From Polytrichum commune (Eukaryota > Streptophyta > Polytrichopsida > Polytrichales > Polytrichaceae), in the NCBI GenBank assembly GCA_950295325.1, contig OX485806.1, forward strand, positions 16,926,001 to 16,990,000: DNA of 64,000 nucleotides, read 5' to 3'. The notes below the pieces were generated by a model. That model was not told the DNA's origin and did not search any database. It saw nothing but the letters and a program-made list of their open reading frames with translations. Below are positions 35,251-46,200 of the stretch, piece after piece. A program made the position numbers and the translations under genes. The first letter of the stretch is position 1. Each line of letters starts with the position of its first letter.

Positions 35251-35587
35251 CACTAGTAGAGAACCTTGCGGAAAAGAACTGCAGTTGTGTTTTTCCCATT
35301 GCGGTTCTTTTGACCACCTTGATCTACAGTCGTTAAACGACTGCATGTTTTTCTTTTTCGTTTTGCGCCTGCGATTTCAAATGTTTCAGGGCATGTAATA
35401 CACCGTTGGAAAAGGTAGTTAGAAGACCTTTCCAACAGTATATTACAAGGCCCCAACTTCTTGAAATTTCAGTTGGTAAATCAAAAAAACAAATTTGAAG
35501 TCATTTAGCGACTGCCGATCAGGGTGGTCAAAAGAACCGCGATGGGAAAACGACTGCGGTTCTTTTTTGCAATGTTTTCTAGTAGTG
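35251..35587. mobile_element. CACTA-like palindromic MITE
   Basis: Starts CACTAGTAGAGAAC, and its right end (complement) starts CACTACTAGAAAAC. Arms of about 85 bp share GAACYGCAGTYGT and GGTTCTTTTGACCACC. A second inverted pair (GTAATACACCGTTGGAAA and partner) fills the middle, so the whole 337 bp can fold into one long hairpin. The 3-bp flanks (CCA, AGA) do not match exactly. Confidence 0.7.
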
Positions 35588-35694
35588 AGACTTCGCCTAG
35601 GATGGATGTGAAACACACGGTTTGTATAGAATATGCTTCGCAAAGCCAAATTGAGGCCGTCGTCACTTTTGTCAAAAATAAATAAAAATAAAAA

Positions 35695-35960
35695 TAAAAA
35701 TTTGGAGCTCACATGAATATGTCTTATTCAATACATTCAAAGTGAGGATTCTTGTGCTCGTCAAATAAGTCTAATAGATTTCTTCCTATTATGTTGACTA
35801 TTGAACCTAGATGGTTTGTTGTCTTTTGAGCACACAGTCCAATTTTGTTGTTGTTAAAACACGTGTCTTTCTGGTACCTAGTCTTGGAGCCACACCAAAC
35901 CACATACCATTCATAATATAGGCGAGCAATTGAGATGGGTGACCAAATTAGGCATATCTA
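35695..35960. repeat. AAGGTAAG-family dispersed repeat, partial copy
   Basis: Shares TATGTTGACTATTGAACCTAG, GAGCACA, GGAGCCACACCA and the AAATTAGGC end with the copies at 29450 and 54390. Confidence 0.55.
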
Positions 35961-35973
35961 ACTTTAAAGGATG

Positions 35974-36290
35974 GGTTTACACTAGGGTCCAAGATATAAC
36001 GAACTCCCAAATTGAGCGATTCTATTGATTAAAAGCATAATTTTGGACCCAAGAAGTTTACACTTAGAGGGTCCAGATTCAAGTATGAAAAAAACGATGT
36101 GGCACTAATGTCATGGCATCACTTCCTTGCCAAATCTCAACGGTCCCAACCCCCCCCCCCCCCCAAAAAAAAAACAACACTCCTAGTTTGAAGAATTGGT
36201 TTTGAAGTTTGTGTTCAATTATGAGTATGAAAGTAACTTGGTCCAACTTGAGTGTTGTGGACCTTAAATTTCTTGGACCCATAGTGTAAT
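35974..36290. repeat. Repeat with inverted ends (GTTTACACTA)
   Basis: Left GTTTACACTAGGGTCCAAGA and right (complement) ATTACACTATGGGTCCAAGA form an imperfect inverted repeat. An internal copy of the same motif is at 36040-36075. A long poly-C run interrupts it at 36149-36164. No clear target duplication. Confidence 0.5.
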
Positions 36291-36959
36291 ATAACCAACT
36301 ATAAGCTACATGACCCTATGGTGAGCACTTCCAACTCCATACATAATTTTGAATGTTGGACCAGATTGAGAATTTTCTTGTCATGTTAGAAATTATGAAG
36401 ATTGTCATTCTGAGTTCTAGAATCAAAGTTGAAATGCAAAAAAAAACTAGTAATTAGGTAATTCCAAACTTTTGATGGGTTAGGATATAAGCAAGCAATT
36501 TTTGGGGAATGTGAACACTCATATTGTTATGTGTAATTGCTATGTAGCCATTATATAGGTGATCTCATGTTAAGAGCATGTGAACATGATGTGTGCAAAC
36601 ATTTCACACCATAATAGAGATATTAAAGTGGGCGTGCAACGGTAATTTAGTCCAGAAATGGCCCAAAATCCCTTAATTAACTAAATACTAGTTACATTTT
36701 GTCACAACATGTCAAAATGAAGATTTTTTATTTTATTTAAGAAATCACATAGATCCTCCTAACATTTTGCATTGGCTCTTGAACCTAGAGTGATTGACAT
36801 ACTTCAATGAGCACATTGTCTTACCTCATTGTAGCACATGTCTTTCTAATGTCCATCTATAACTACAAGCATTGCCATATAGTACTTGAAAGTATAGGCC
36901 CGTTCTAATGAAGGTAGGAGCACCTTAAACCGAGAGATTAAGGTATTTGGCATACATAT

Positions 36960-37345
36960 GGTAGCCGTATGAACCGAAAAAATTATTCCTATGTAGGGAA
37001 AAAGAGATCATGTGTACATGACCCCCCCCCCCCCCCCCGCCCTCCAATATTGAAATAAATATATTTTTGGATCTGAAACCCGGGGGTTGGACTCTTCATT
37101 GGAAACCTAAACGACGTGCATGGGTCATTATGAAATTAAACCCCCTATATATGAGAAGTGTATGGAGAAAAATAAATGCATACGTACTAAGGGCATGCTA
37201 AGAAATGGACTCATGTATTTATACTTAGCTTTTCAATGTAATGTGATAAATACCTCCACTACGTATACATAACATGAATCATGACTTAAATATGACTCTA
37301 TTACATGTAAAATCCATGTTTACTTTCTAATGAGAAAGTCATTTG
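36960..37345 (-). repeat. Dispersed repeat, reverse of 14090-14420
   Basis: The complement shares GGTTTCCAATGAAGAGTCCA, TAATGACCCATGCACG and GTAGTGGAGGTATTTATCA-like blocks with 14230-14420, and part is also at 20740-20880. A C run of about 16 is at 37022-37038. Confidence 0.6.
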
Positions 37346-40085
37346 AACATTTTTTCATACAGAGGATGTAACTCAACGATTGCTTCAAACAAACAAAGAC
37401 CATGGCACAATAGCTTAGCCACAATCCGGAGACTCAAGAGAAAAACTCAACGGATCCCACGAGCATTCCAAGAGCCTCTAGCTTGTCCTAGAATTCAAAT
37501 GCAAACCCTCACAAGAATGGACAAGGGATTCATTGAGGACTATTATCATATGACAACAATGAATGAAAATATGAATTGGATGAAACTAACACATCTCATT
37601 TTAAACATTCTCTAAGCCTTAGGGGCCCCTTTTGTACATCTACCTTTACTGTAAAATTCTTAATAGCCTTGCTAGATGTACACACTAGAGTAAATTAATA
37701 CCTCTCCCTTATGTATAATATGTACGCCAATGCCTCGAATAATATCCCTTCTTACACTTAGGTTAGTGTTTACATGGTATGAAGAGTCCACCCCCAGGGA
37801 AGTGAAAATTGTGTTGGCACCCAAAATTGTTAAGGGGTCCTGATGATCATATAATGAACAATCTCAAATTCAACATGTACTTATTATGCAAGATTTTGGG
37901 GGTGTTGGTTTTGGGTGATGTATTGGTTTAGGGAGCAAGCATGGTCAAGTAAATGGAAAACTACTCCATTGTACTAAAACCATAAATTTTTTTGGTCCAA
38001 TGCCTAAAAGTAGTAGCAAAATGTTGTTTAAATTGGATTTTGTATTCATGGCACCCTCTATTGTTGTGTTAGGTACTCAAACATCGAATATCAAGATGAG
38101 ATCTTCAAAACTTATCATTAAAAATATTGCTAAAAATTTTTGGACATAGATTTCATGACCTTAAATAATTTGAAGGTGGATTCTTTTTTCATATTCCTTG
38201 ATTTCATTATAAATCTTAAAGCACCATTACAAAAATTTGTAGAAAAATATCTAATTGATGTAATTTTATTAAATTATAAACAAATTTGAGACAATTACGT
38301 GTTCAATATACCTACTTACACACTACTTGCACCGTCTTCTAAATTTTGTAGACTTTTCTAGAAAGAAACATTTATCAACATGAATTGCTTGGTTTTGTAG
38401 ATCAATGTGTTTTTCAAATATCATGGTTTTTTCCTTCACAATATTCAAAGTTAGTACATAATTTTGAATCACTTTCGTTTAAAATATGTACATGGTAATG
38501 GAGTTGTGTACTTGCCCGTGCTTGCACCCTTTAAGGAGCTCCTACCTTACGAAGAGTGACCACATACATGATGGGCTTGGCTTCACCCTCTCAATGTTGA
38601 GTTTTTGTGCACGTGTCTTGGGGTCGAATTACGAGGCCCATGTGGTACTCATGCAGTAAGTTACTAGACGAGTAGCAAATTTGTAACACCTTTTGCAACT
38701 TGGTTTAGAACTAGGATAACAATATTGTAATATTTGATGGAAATAAATCATTATAAATTAAAATTATGTAATAACATCCCCACACTGATTGGTGTGGGTA
38801 ACTAGTGAACGGCTCCTACAAGCAAGAACCACTTTTAGCTCCATTTTGACCAGTAAATATGTTGGTAACCAATGCTGGTAGAAACTGTTTGTTGGTTGGC
38901 CCACACCAGTATGTGTGGGTGGACTATAAGCATTACCACATAAAGGCACAAGGGGGAAAAGCATTTTCTAAGATGTGTTTTATGAACAACATTTTTAAAG
39001 CGTTTCTCAGTGAGAATTACCACACATAAGAAGTTACCATGCACTACCAAGAGATCCCATTCTTGTGGTTAGAAACAGGGACATTTCTTTTGGTCCTCCC
39101 ATTAATGTCAAATTAAAAATGCGAGAACATTGATATACTCACTGTATGCACATTTTTAATTTAGAGAAGAAGAAAAAGAAACTTGATCTGCAATTAGGCT
39201 GCAGCATTCACAACCGTTTATAGATTCACTGGAAAGTTGGAAGCATAAAATGATCTCAAAACGATCTATTTCCAAAACGTGTCTTCAGAACTAAGCACCT
39301 CTTGAGCTGAAAAGAATGCCATTCATCAGATTTCATGATCAAGCCAATCTTGGAGATGATAAAACAATTGCACTGAAATTAAGTTGATTATAAAGTCCGG
39401 GAAGTATTTTTTTTTTTGGGCCTTATGTCTCAAAAAAAAAAAAAAAAGTCCAGGAAGTCAAAAGGCATGTGGGACTACATTCCAATTTCATAGAGTAGTG
39501 GAGTGCAATAGCCTCTATAAGAGGAAGGCTAATATAAACTTGATGGTCCAACTGGAAGGACTTTTGATACTACATTATAATAAATAGTGAAGGGTTCTCA
39601 TCTTCACTAGAGTTGTAATGGGGACACTCCAACACAAAGTGCGTCTCGTTTTCAACTACATTAGAAGATCAAAAGTGGCGTGTTCTTGTTATCTCTTGGG
39701 ATTGGGTTAGTCAACCACTGATCGATTTCAATGGCAAGTCCATAATTTGAGGTGCAGAATCAACAATGATTTTGCATTAATCTGGTGTCAATGGTTGCTT
39801 AGAGTACGTTTCACATTCATAGTAGAAATTTGATGTCAATTGAAGGTCCCAAAGTTCAGACAACGATCACTAAGTTGTAAACTTCACATGCACAAATGTT
39901 GCAGGGCATATGAAAACTACACATGATTTTGACCCTTGCCCAGCAGGGAACCTTTTTAACCCTTGTCCACAGTTAATATACATTGAACACACCTATAATC
40001 AAGACTTTGAAAATTCTCAGTTTATTCATATGGTGCCTAGGAACAACGTGGTCCTACAATTACTAGTTGACATCTTTCAATTCAG
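37346..40085. other. Intergenic, nothing recognised
   Basis: AT-rich; only short open frames. A poly-T and a poly-A tract lie near 39409-39447. No supported gene. Confidence 0.5.
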
Positions 40086-40522
40086 TGTCCGGGGAGACTT
40101 TGGGGCATCACCGGTCAAGATCCTAGTGTTTCCAAGTCCAACTGGTTGCATGTTGACATCTTTTGGATTTTATTTTTGAATTTGAGGTACACTCCACAGA
40201 TTTTTTTTAAATGATCAGTAATTATCCTTAAGTCTTGAATTTCAACCGGTTATTTCTCAAGCTCAACCGGTCCACCTATAACTACACAAAATATGATATT
40301 TAGTGTGACTTATTGTTTGGAGTTACATGTTTTCTATATCTTTTTATGATTAATGTATTTTTTTACTAAGCAAAGATGTTAATGTTCTATAGTGTGCAAA
40401 CAACCAATTCAACCCTGGTTGGTAAAAAATGAGATGCACAGTAGACAGTTATAGCATTGCGTAATTCCAAATAGTAAGTCACACTAAATATCATATTTTG
40501 TGTAGCGGTCAGTTCTCCCTGT
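40086..40522 (+). repeat. ACCGGTT dispersed repeat split by a MITE
   Basis: Left part 40086-40281 contains GGTCAAGATCC, CATGTTGACATCTTTTGG and CTCAACCGGTCCACCTATAA. The remaining right end CGGTCAGTTCTCC continues at 40506 after the MITE. This gives a relative age: the repeat is older than the MITE. Confidence 0.65.
40282..40505. mobile_element. MITE with 45-bp inverted ends
   Basis: Arms start CTACACAAAATATGATATTT at both ends and match at about 42 of 45 positions. The interior matches 32310-32400. Target duplication cannot be separated from the palindromic CTA/TAG ends. Non-coding, 224 bp. Confidence 0.75.
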
Positions 40523-40850
40523 TCATTATTTCAATTACCAAAAAAACCCAACATAATAAGGGTTAATCTAATAATAGAACAGTTGCCCAAATTCTCAAAA
40601 GGACGATGATTGGTGTCGTAGTTACCCTAGAATAGGCCTTGAAAAGTGGCAAACCCACCTTACCTTCCACGGTTGACGTGGGGAAGCTCCAGCTGGGCCA
40701 TTGAATGCTCAGGAGAATCACTCACATGATTCCTACGACATCAAGAAAGGAAAGGTGAACACAAATTTACATCATTAATCTGCAGGTTATGATCATATTA
40801 TAATTAGTTAGCCCTACAAAGTTGATGGAATTTTTAGTCAGTAAAGTTTC

Positions 40851-41036
40851 ATGCAGATTTCTTCAGTGTCGGATGCAGAGGTCCGCTGTAGTTCATGCAG
40901 AGTTATTCGGCGACATGATCAGTTTGAGCCATACATTGGATTGTTTTTGTTCGTCTGTACATATGCATGCTTTTCCCATGCTCATGATGAACACACGCCA
41001 CAGCTAGCCTTCATCGTTCACATGAAAGTCTCCTGA
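40851..41036 (+). other. Possible small exon
   Basis: After an ATGCAG acceptor-like site the frame is open for about 58 codons to TGA, with a Cys pair (VRCSSCRVIRRHDQF) followed by a hydrophobic stretch (YIGLFLFVCTYACF). There are no neighbours to join, so this is weak. Confidence 0.2.
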
Positions 41037-41519
41037 AGTAATGACCCCCCAAAATTAGCTGCGAAATGCGAACACTGGTGATTGAACTCATTCGAAAGAG
41101 AATTTGGCTGGAGTGTAAGCCACGTCGATGATGATACGCCATCACCGATTCCTGCGGAGCAACAGCCCATATTTCACCAGTGACCATCCATCTTTATTTT
41201 CATTTTAAGGTATGTGGGTATTACTGCGGTTCCTTCTAACTTCTACTGAGCACATTTCCAGAAAGAAACCTGTGTTGCATAGGCAAATCTACGATGAAGC
41301 ATAAGAAAATATCGGAATGAAAATCGGACTTACCTGATTTAGGTATGGTTATCCGAAGTTGCATGTTTGTTGATTGATTCCTTAACTGAATGCATAGGTC
41401 CTCCCAATTATGTTCTTTATTATGGTGTTTGTTGTTTGATCCTCACCTACCCACACACCAATGAAATTTAGGGGTTCGATTCACAAAAAATAACCGAATA
41501 ACACCTGGTGCCTTTAGCT

Positions 41520-41807
41520 TCATAGAGATGGCGATGGAAGGAGGCGGTTCACGTGTGGTGGGTCCATCCGCATCCTCGGAGCGTTGACAATACGTACCCC
41601 CTGCTGTTCACAATGTAGCATAGCCTCACCAAGAATCTCCCAGCCTCGTGGGTTGACACCAGATAGAGTCCACACTTGCAGTAGCACCATCAATAATGCT
41701 TCTAATCTCTTTGAATCTCTTTGAATCTCATTGAATCTTTCTCTCCAAAGTCTCCCGCGACGTCGCGCAGCAGTTGTATTCACAAGTAGCCGGTACGTGC
41801 ATTGCAA
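41520..41807 (-). CDS. Unidentified small ORF
   Basis: A 95-codon frame with higher GC than its surroundings, basic at the N-terminus (ARRRGRLWRERFNEIQRD, partly from a repeated GATTCAAAGA) then helical (RLEALLMVLLQVWTLSGV). No family recognised. It may be a terminal exon or a transposon relic. Confidence 0.3.
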   Translation of the reverse strand: MQCTYRLLVNTTAARRRGRLWRERFNEIQRDSKRLEALLMVLLQVWTLSGVNPRGWEILGEAMLHCEQQGVRIVNAPRMRMDPPHVNRLLPSPSL

Positions 41808-42144
41808 GCTGTAAACTTGCCCATCTTCTACATTTAAGTTATCAGGTAGGTCCTACCTTGTAACCTGGCCCAAGATTCTGAATATTCTGACACTCGCATC
41901 TGAATCCTTAAGCTTCGTTCGTTTGCTGTGATTCAGAGAAAAGGTACTCCATATTGCAGGTAAAGATTGAAGAGTCAGAATTCTACTCCAGATTCCATGT
42001 AACTAGTGAGAGTGTTGCTAGCGAGCTGCTTTTCAACAGGCGCCTGAACAAGCCCGCCACAACAGGGAAGGGGAGCTTGCTTGCTTGCAGCCTGCATCAT
42101 CAATATTGTCACTACTGATGATGACACCGGCCACTTCTGGCACC

Positions 42145-42275
42145 ATCCATCGGCATCTCCGGCTGTAAAAGTGTGAAAAGAGGTGGGCCAACATCTATTT
42201 CTCAATATAATGCCCAGCAATTTCACTGCTAGAACCGGACGGAAAGTTTGATGTGATCGGAGCCTGATGAGTGTT
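42145..42275 (+). repeat. Dispersed repeat segment, also at 32730-32870
   Basis: Shared order: CACCATCC(A/G)TCGGCATCTC, GTGTGAAAAG or ATGTGAAAAG, ACATCTATTTCTCAA-like, and GTGTGAT or TGTGATC blocks. About 75-80 percent alike by eye. Confidence 0.6.
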
Positions 42276-42413
42276 GCGTCTTGATTTTCGGCGTCTACGT
42301 ACGATCGGTAAGGTTGCAAGTTAGCAAGGGGGTTACCAGCGGAGCGGGCGATCGGAGGAGGAGCTTGCGCTAGACCTCCTGTTGGTTTTTTTGAGATTGC
42401 TTAGAGGACTCCT

Positions 42414-42417
<4 letters not shown>

Positions 42418-42479
<62 letters not shown>
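42418..42479 (+). repeat. (GA)n microsatellite
   Basis: About 31 uninterrupted GA units, roughly 740 bp before the predicted start of the gene at 43216, so in its promoter or 5' leader. Open frames through it are artefacts of Arg-Glu repeats. Confidence 0.95.
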
Positions 42480-42483
<4 letters not shown>

Positions 42484-43215
42484 TGTGCAGCTTGGATGTG
42501 CTGAGGAGGCAGCAGCAGAAAACTGCCGGTGGTTCGTATACTACAGCGATGCACGGGTGCAACTTCCTGGACTGCAGATGAGAAAGCCAATTACACCTTG
42601 GATTCATTGGTACCACTGATGGTTGTGGGTGGACCCCAACACGTGAACATCATCACCAAACACATCGACATCAAAAACTAGTATTGATCGACATAGCGAT
42701 CGAGCTTTGCTGCAGGTTCAGATTCATCTTCGAGCTAACCCCTGCATTCTTTCATATATCTGAGTTCAATCGGAGGTATATGTTAACCCAGCCCTTGGAG
42801 GTAATCAGTCGGTAAAGGCCGCCGGTCAGTCAGTCGGTCAGAGACGTGACCATTACTCTACACATCACCAAACATCACCAAGAACATCTAATTGACTGCC
42901 GTTTCCCAGCTGCAGCTTTAATCTTCGGAGCTGAATCTGCATTCACTCTTTCATTCCCTCCTTCCTCAGAGGTTCACCCCGCCGTGTACTCATGTTTGGA
43001 GGGAGATCATAACCCTCGAAGGTTCACTGATCGGTCGGTAAGAGGTCGATTTGCACTTTAGTACATATAACTCTTCAACCCGCATTCACCTGAGGTCTAC
43101 CCATCCAGGTCATATTGGTTGGAGATTGATTATTAACCCCTCGAAGGTTATACCCTCACCGGCGAAGAAATCGATCGGACGGACCGACGGACGGATTAGA
43201 GCAAAGCTCGCCGGG

Positions 43216-46200
43216 ATGACGATGGACGTGTCGCAGGATGCAAAGCAAGGAGTGGATTCAATGGAAGTGGGGATGGTGGTGACCCTGGAGGAAGCTTTGG
43301 CAGAAGCAGAGCTGGAGGCAGTGAAGACACGCACCATCAACCTGGACCAGGTGTTGGAGCTTGCAAGAGTCGAAGCGCAACATCCAAGTGTAGTGGCCGT
43401 GTGGCGAGACACAGACGAGTTGGCTGGTGGACATGAGAAAGTGGTGGCCGAACACATGCTTGGGGCAGCCTTCCCTGCATCCACCACAGGAGGACGCAAG
43501 AAGGTGAGAGAGAGAGAGAGGGAGAGAGAGATGTGATGAGAGAGGCTCTCCACCCAAGCTTAGAGAAGGAAGTCACATATTAAATGATGATCTTCCTATC
43601 ACCCTCCAGCCTCTTTCTATTCATATGTAGATTACACTTGAAGTCTCTTGACAAGACTAGAACTGTGTCCAGATACTACAACACCGATCGCTTGGTTGTT
43701 AATGCATCCACTTTAAATGTTAAGTTCCTCATTAAGTGAATCTGCAAGGTTGCTTGAGACCTTTTGGTGATTGGTGTAAATTAAACTCTTGGAGAAGGAA
43801 GTCGCATTCTAAGCTGATGATCATTTTCTCACCCTTGAGCCTTTTTTTAACTCACATGTGGATTACACTTGTAGGCTCTAGAACAAGTCTAGAACTTGTG
43901 TCAAGATACTAGAACACCGATCACTTGGTTGTTAATGCATCTACTGTAAAGCTTAAGTTCAACATCTAGTGAATGTGTAAGGTTGCTTGAGCCTACCTTT
44001 TGGTGATTTATGTAACTTAAGCTCTTGGGATCTCCAACAGGTGGCCGCTGCACTCGTGATCGGTGACTCCCTGGAGCCGCAGGCGGTGGGACATGCACTC
44101 GTGATGGCAGCCAGTGGAGGCCACATCAACTGCGTGCGTCGTCTCCGTGAGATTCAAAGAGAGCACATGGGAGCAAGCATGTTGGTGTCACGGTTCGCTG
44201 CTTTTGCATTCCTGAAATCTGCAGAACAGGGGCACGTGGAGATAGCCAGGGAGCTTCTGCGGCCAACAGCATCGACAAGCACCGCCATGATGGGGTACGC
44301 CATAGCCACCCGGTGGAAGGACAGCAAGGATCAGTCAGCATCCTCCTCCAACAACAACTACCCGTTTGTGAAACCTGCCGAGAATATGCCAGGGAAGGAG
44401 TGGTTCCAGAAGCTAGCGTCCACGAAATCACTGCTTCCACGAGCTGCTGCACCGATCTTCCGGCCAGGGGTCGGGTGGGAGCTTCGAGGGTTACCCGCGG
44501 TGAGGGATGAGGTCCACGACGCCATCCGCGCTGCTTACACAACTTACCTTGTTTGGAGAGTTGCAACCGTGGCAGCGATGTACTGCCATGCGGATGTGTT
44601 CAAGCTTCTGCTCAAACAGCGAGCCCTGGAGAACACCATATTGGCAGACACGTTTCATGACACCTCCAGATTGAACAGGGGATTCGACAGCGAAGGTAAG
44701 AAGGTGATCGCCGACCGGGCCAAGATGGATACCCTCTTCTACCAGCTGGTGGAGGAGCTGAGCACCAAGAATTACCATGACTGCATCCTGTATGCGCTGT
44801 GGGGCCACATCCAGCGGGGGGGCAGAGACTCCCCCCGGCCACATGCGGGGCGGCCGAGATGCGTTGCGCAGGCGCAGTATGGATTGTGGGAGATGCAGTT
44901 GGAGGTCCCCCTCTTGATGATGCCGGTGGAGCACGCGTTGCAGGACTTGGAGCCGTATCGGCGCTACAAGCATCTCACGCAGCTCTTTAGCCAGAGGGCC
45001 AAAGTCAACATCCAGCTCGTTGCCCTTGTCGAAGCCATGCCCACCTACATCCAGGTGAGAGCTGATTCAAGACCTTATTAATGTTGCACAATTAACAATC
45101 ACTAATGATTTCATTCACAAAATTGTATGTCTGGAGCGGATCCTTGTGCTTGTTGTTCGTGACGGTAGCATTGGGGGAGGTCGGTCTTAAAGTCCTGATT
45201 ATCTATCATTGGTTTAGGTCGTGGTCTTGAGAGAAAATTAAAGTGATTATTGTCCTTGTTGGCTTCGGATTGTAGTGTTAAAGTATTGGTTGCCTCCTAA
45301 ACTTTCTCCTTGGACCCTAGGCCTTCAAGCTCGATAGTGATGCCACATGAACAACCACCCCAAGAAGGATGGTTAACCATGCGCAGTAGGGCCGGGGTTG
45401 ATGGGGTTAAGGGGTGGTTGGCATTCAGTATGCCTTTTCCATGGGAATAGAATTGAACAAAGTAAAGCACTGCCATGACCACAACCACCACTAGTGTAAA
45501 CACCCCTTTAGATGTTGTAGTTTGTGAAATCCTTGCGGATGTGGAAATGGTCCGATTTTGGGTCAAGTGGAGGAATTCAGCCCCTTTTGCAAACATGTCA
45601 AACTGTTGGTACATGGTGGCAACATTGATTGATCACGGGAGGAAGATGATTCTGGCTCGATGTGATGCCGGCTCTAAACTGATGTTCGGGAGATGCTTAA
45701 GGATTTATAATCTTATTTGAGTCAAGTGCAGGAATTAGCAAACGTTGCAAACCTACATACATCAGGAGTAGCCGATTTCTCGTCAATCAGCTTCCGTATC
45801 GATAGAGCTGCACGCGTTCTTTTTGGTGATTGAAATGTTAGTAGTGTTCCCATCACATGAGAAAGATGTGGATTTTGTATTTATCGCCTCTACGGTGATG
45901 TCTGTCATAGCCTTAAGAAAGTGGAATCCGATTTTTAGCCAAGTGCAGTAATTAACCCATGCTGCAATTAACCTATGTACCGAGTCCTCGTACTGAAGCT
46001 GTTCATCAGCAATTACGAAAGGAAGATCCTCACTCAGACCCAAATCACATGACCAGAAGGCAAAGTAGGTCTACTCCCGCTAGGGTGGTAACCTTGTTGG
46101 CGTCATAAAATAAAGTGTTCAATGAAAACATTCCCTCTTCCAATTTTTATTCTTCCTCCCCGCTTTTACGATCTCGGGATATTGTGCCGCTCCTTTGCCA

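Noticed and set aside
42333-42619. Open frames through the (GA)n tract
   Set aside because: Pure Arg-Glu or Ser-Leu repeats from the microsatellite.
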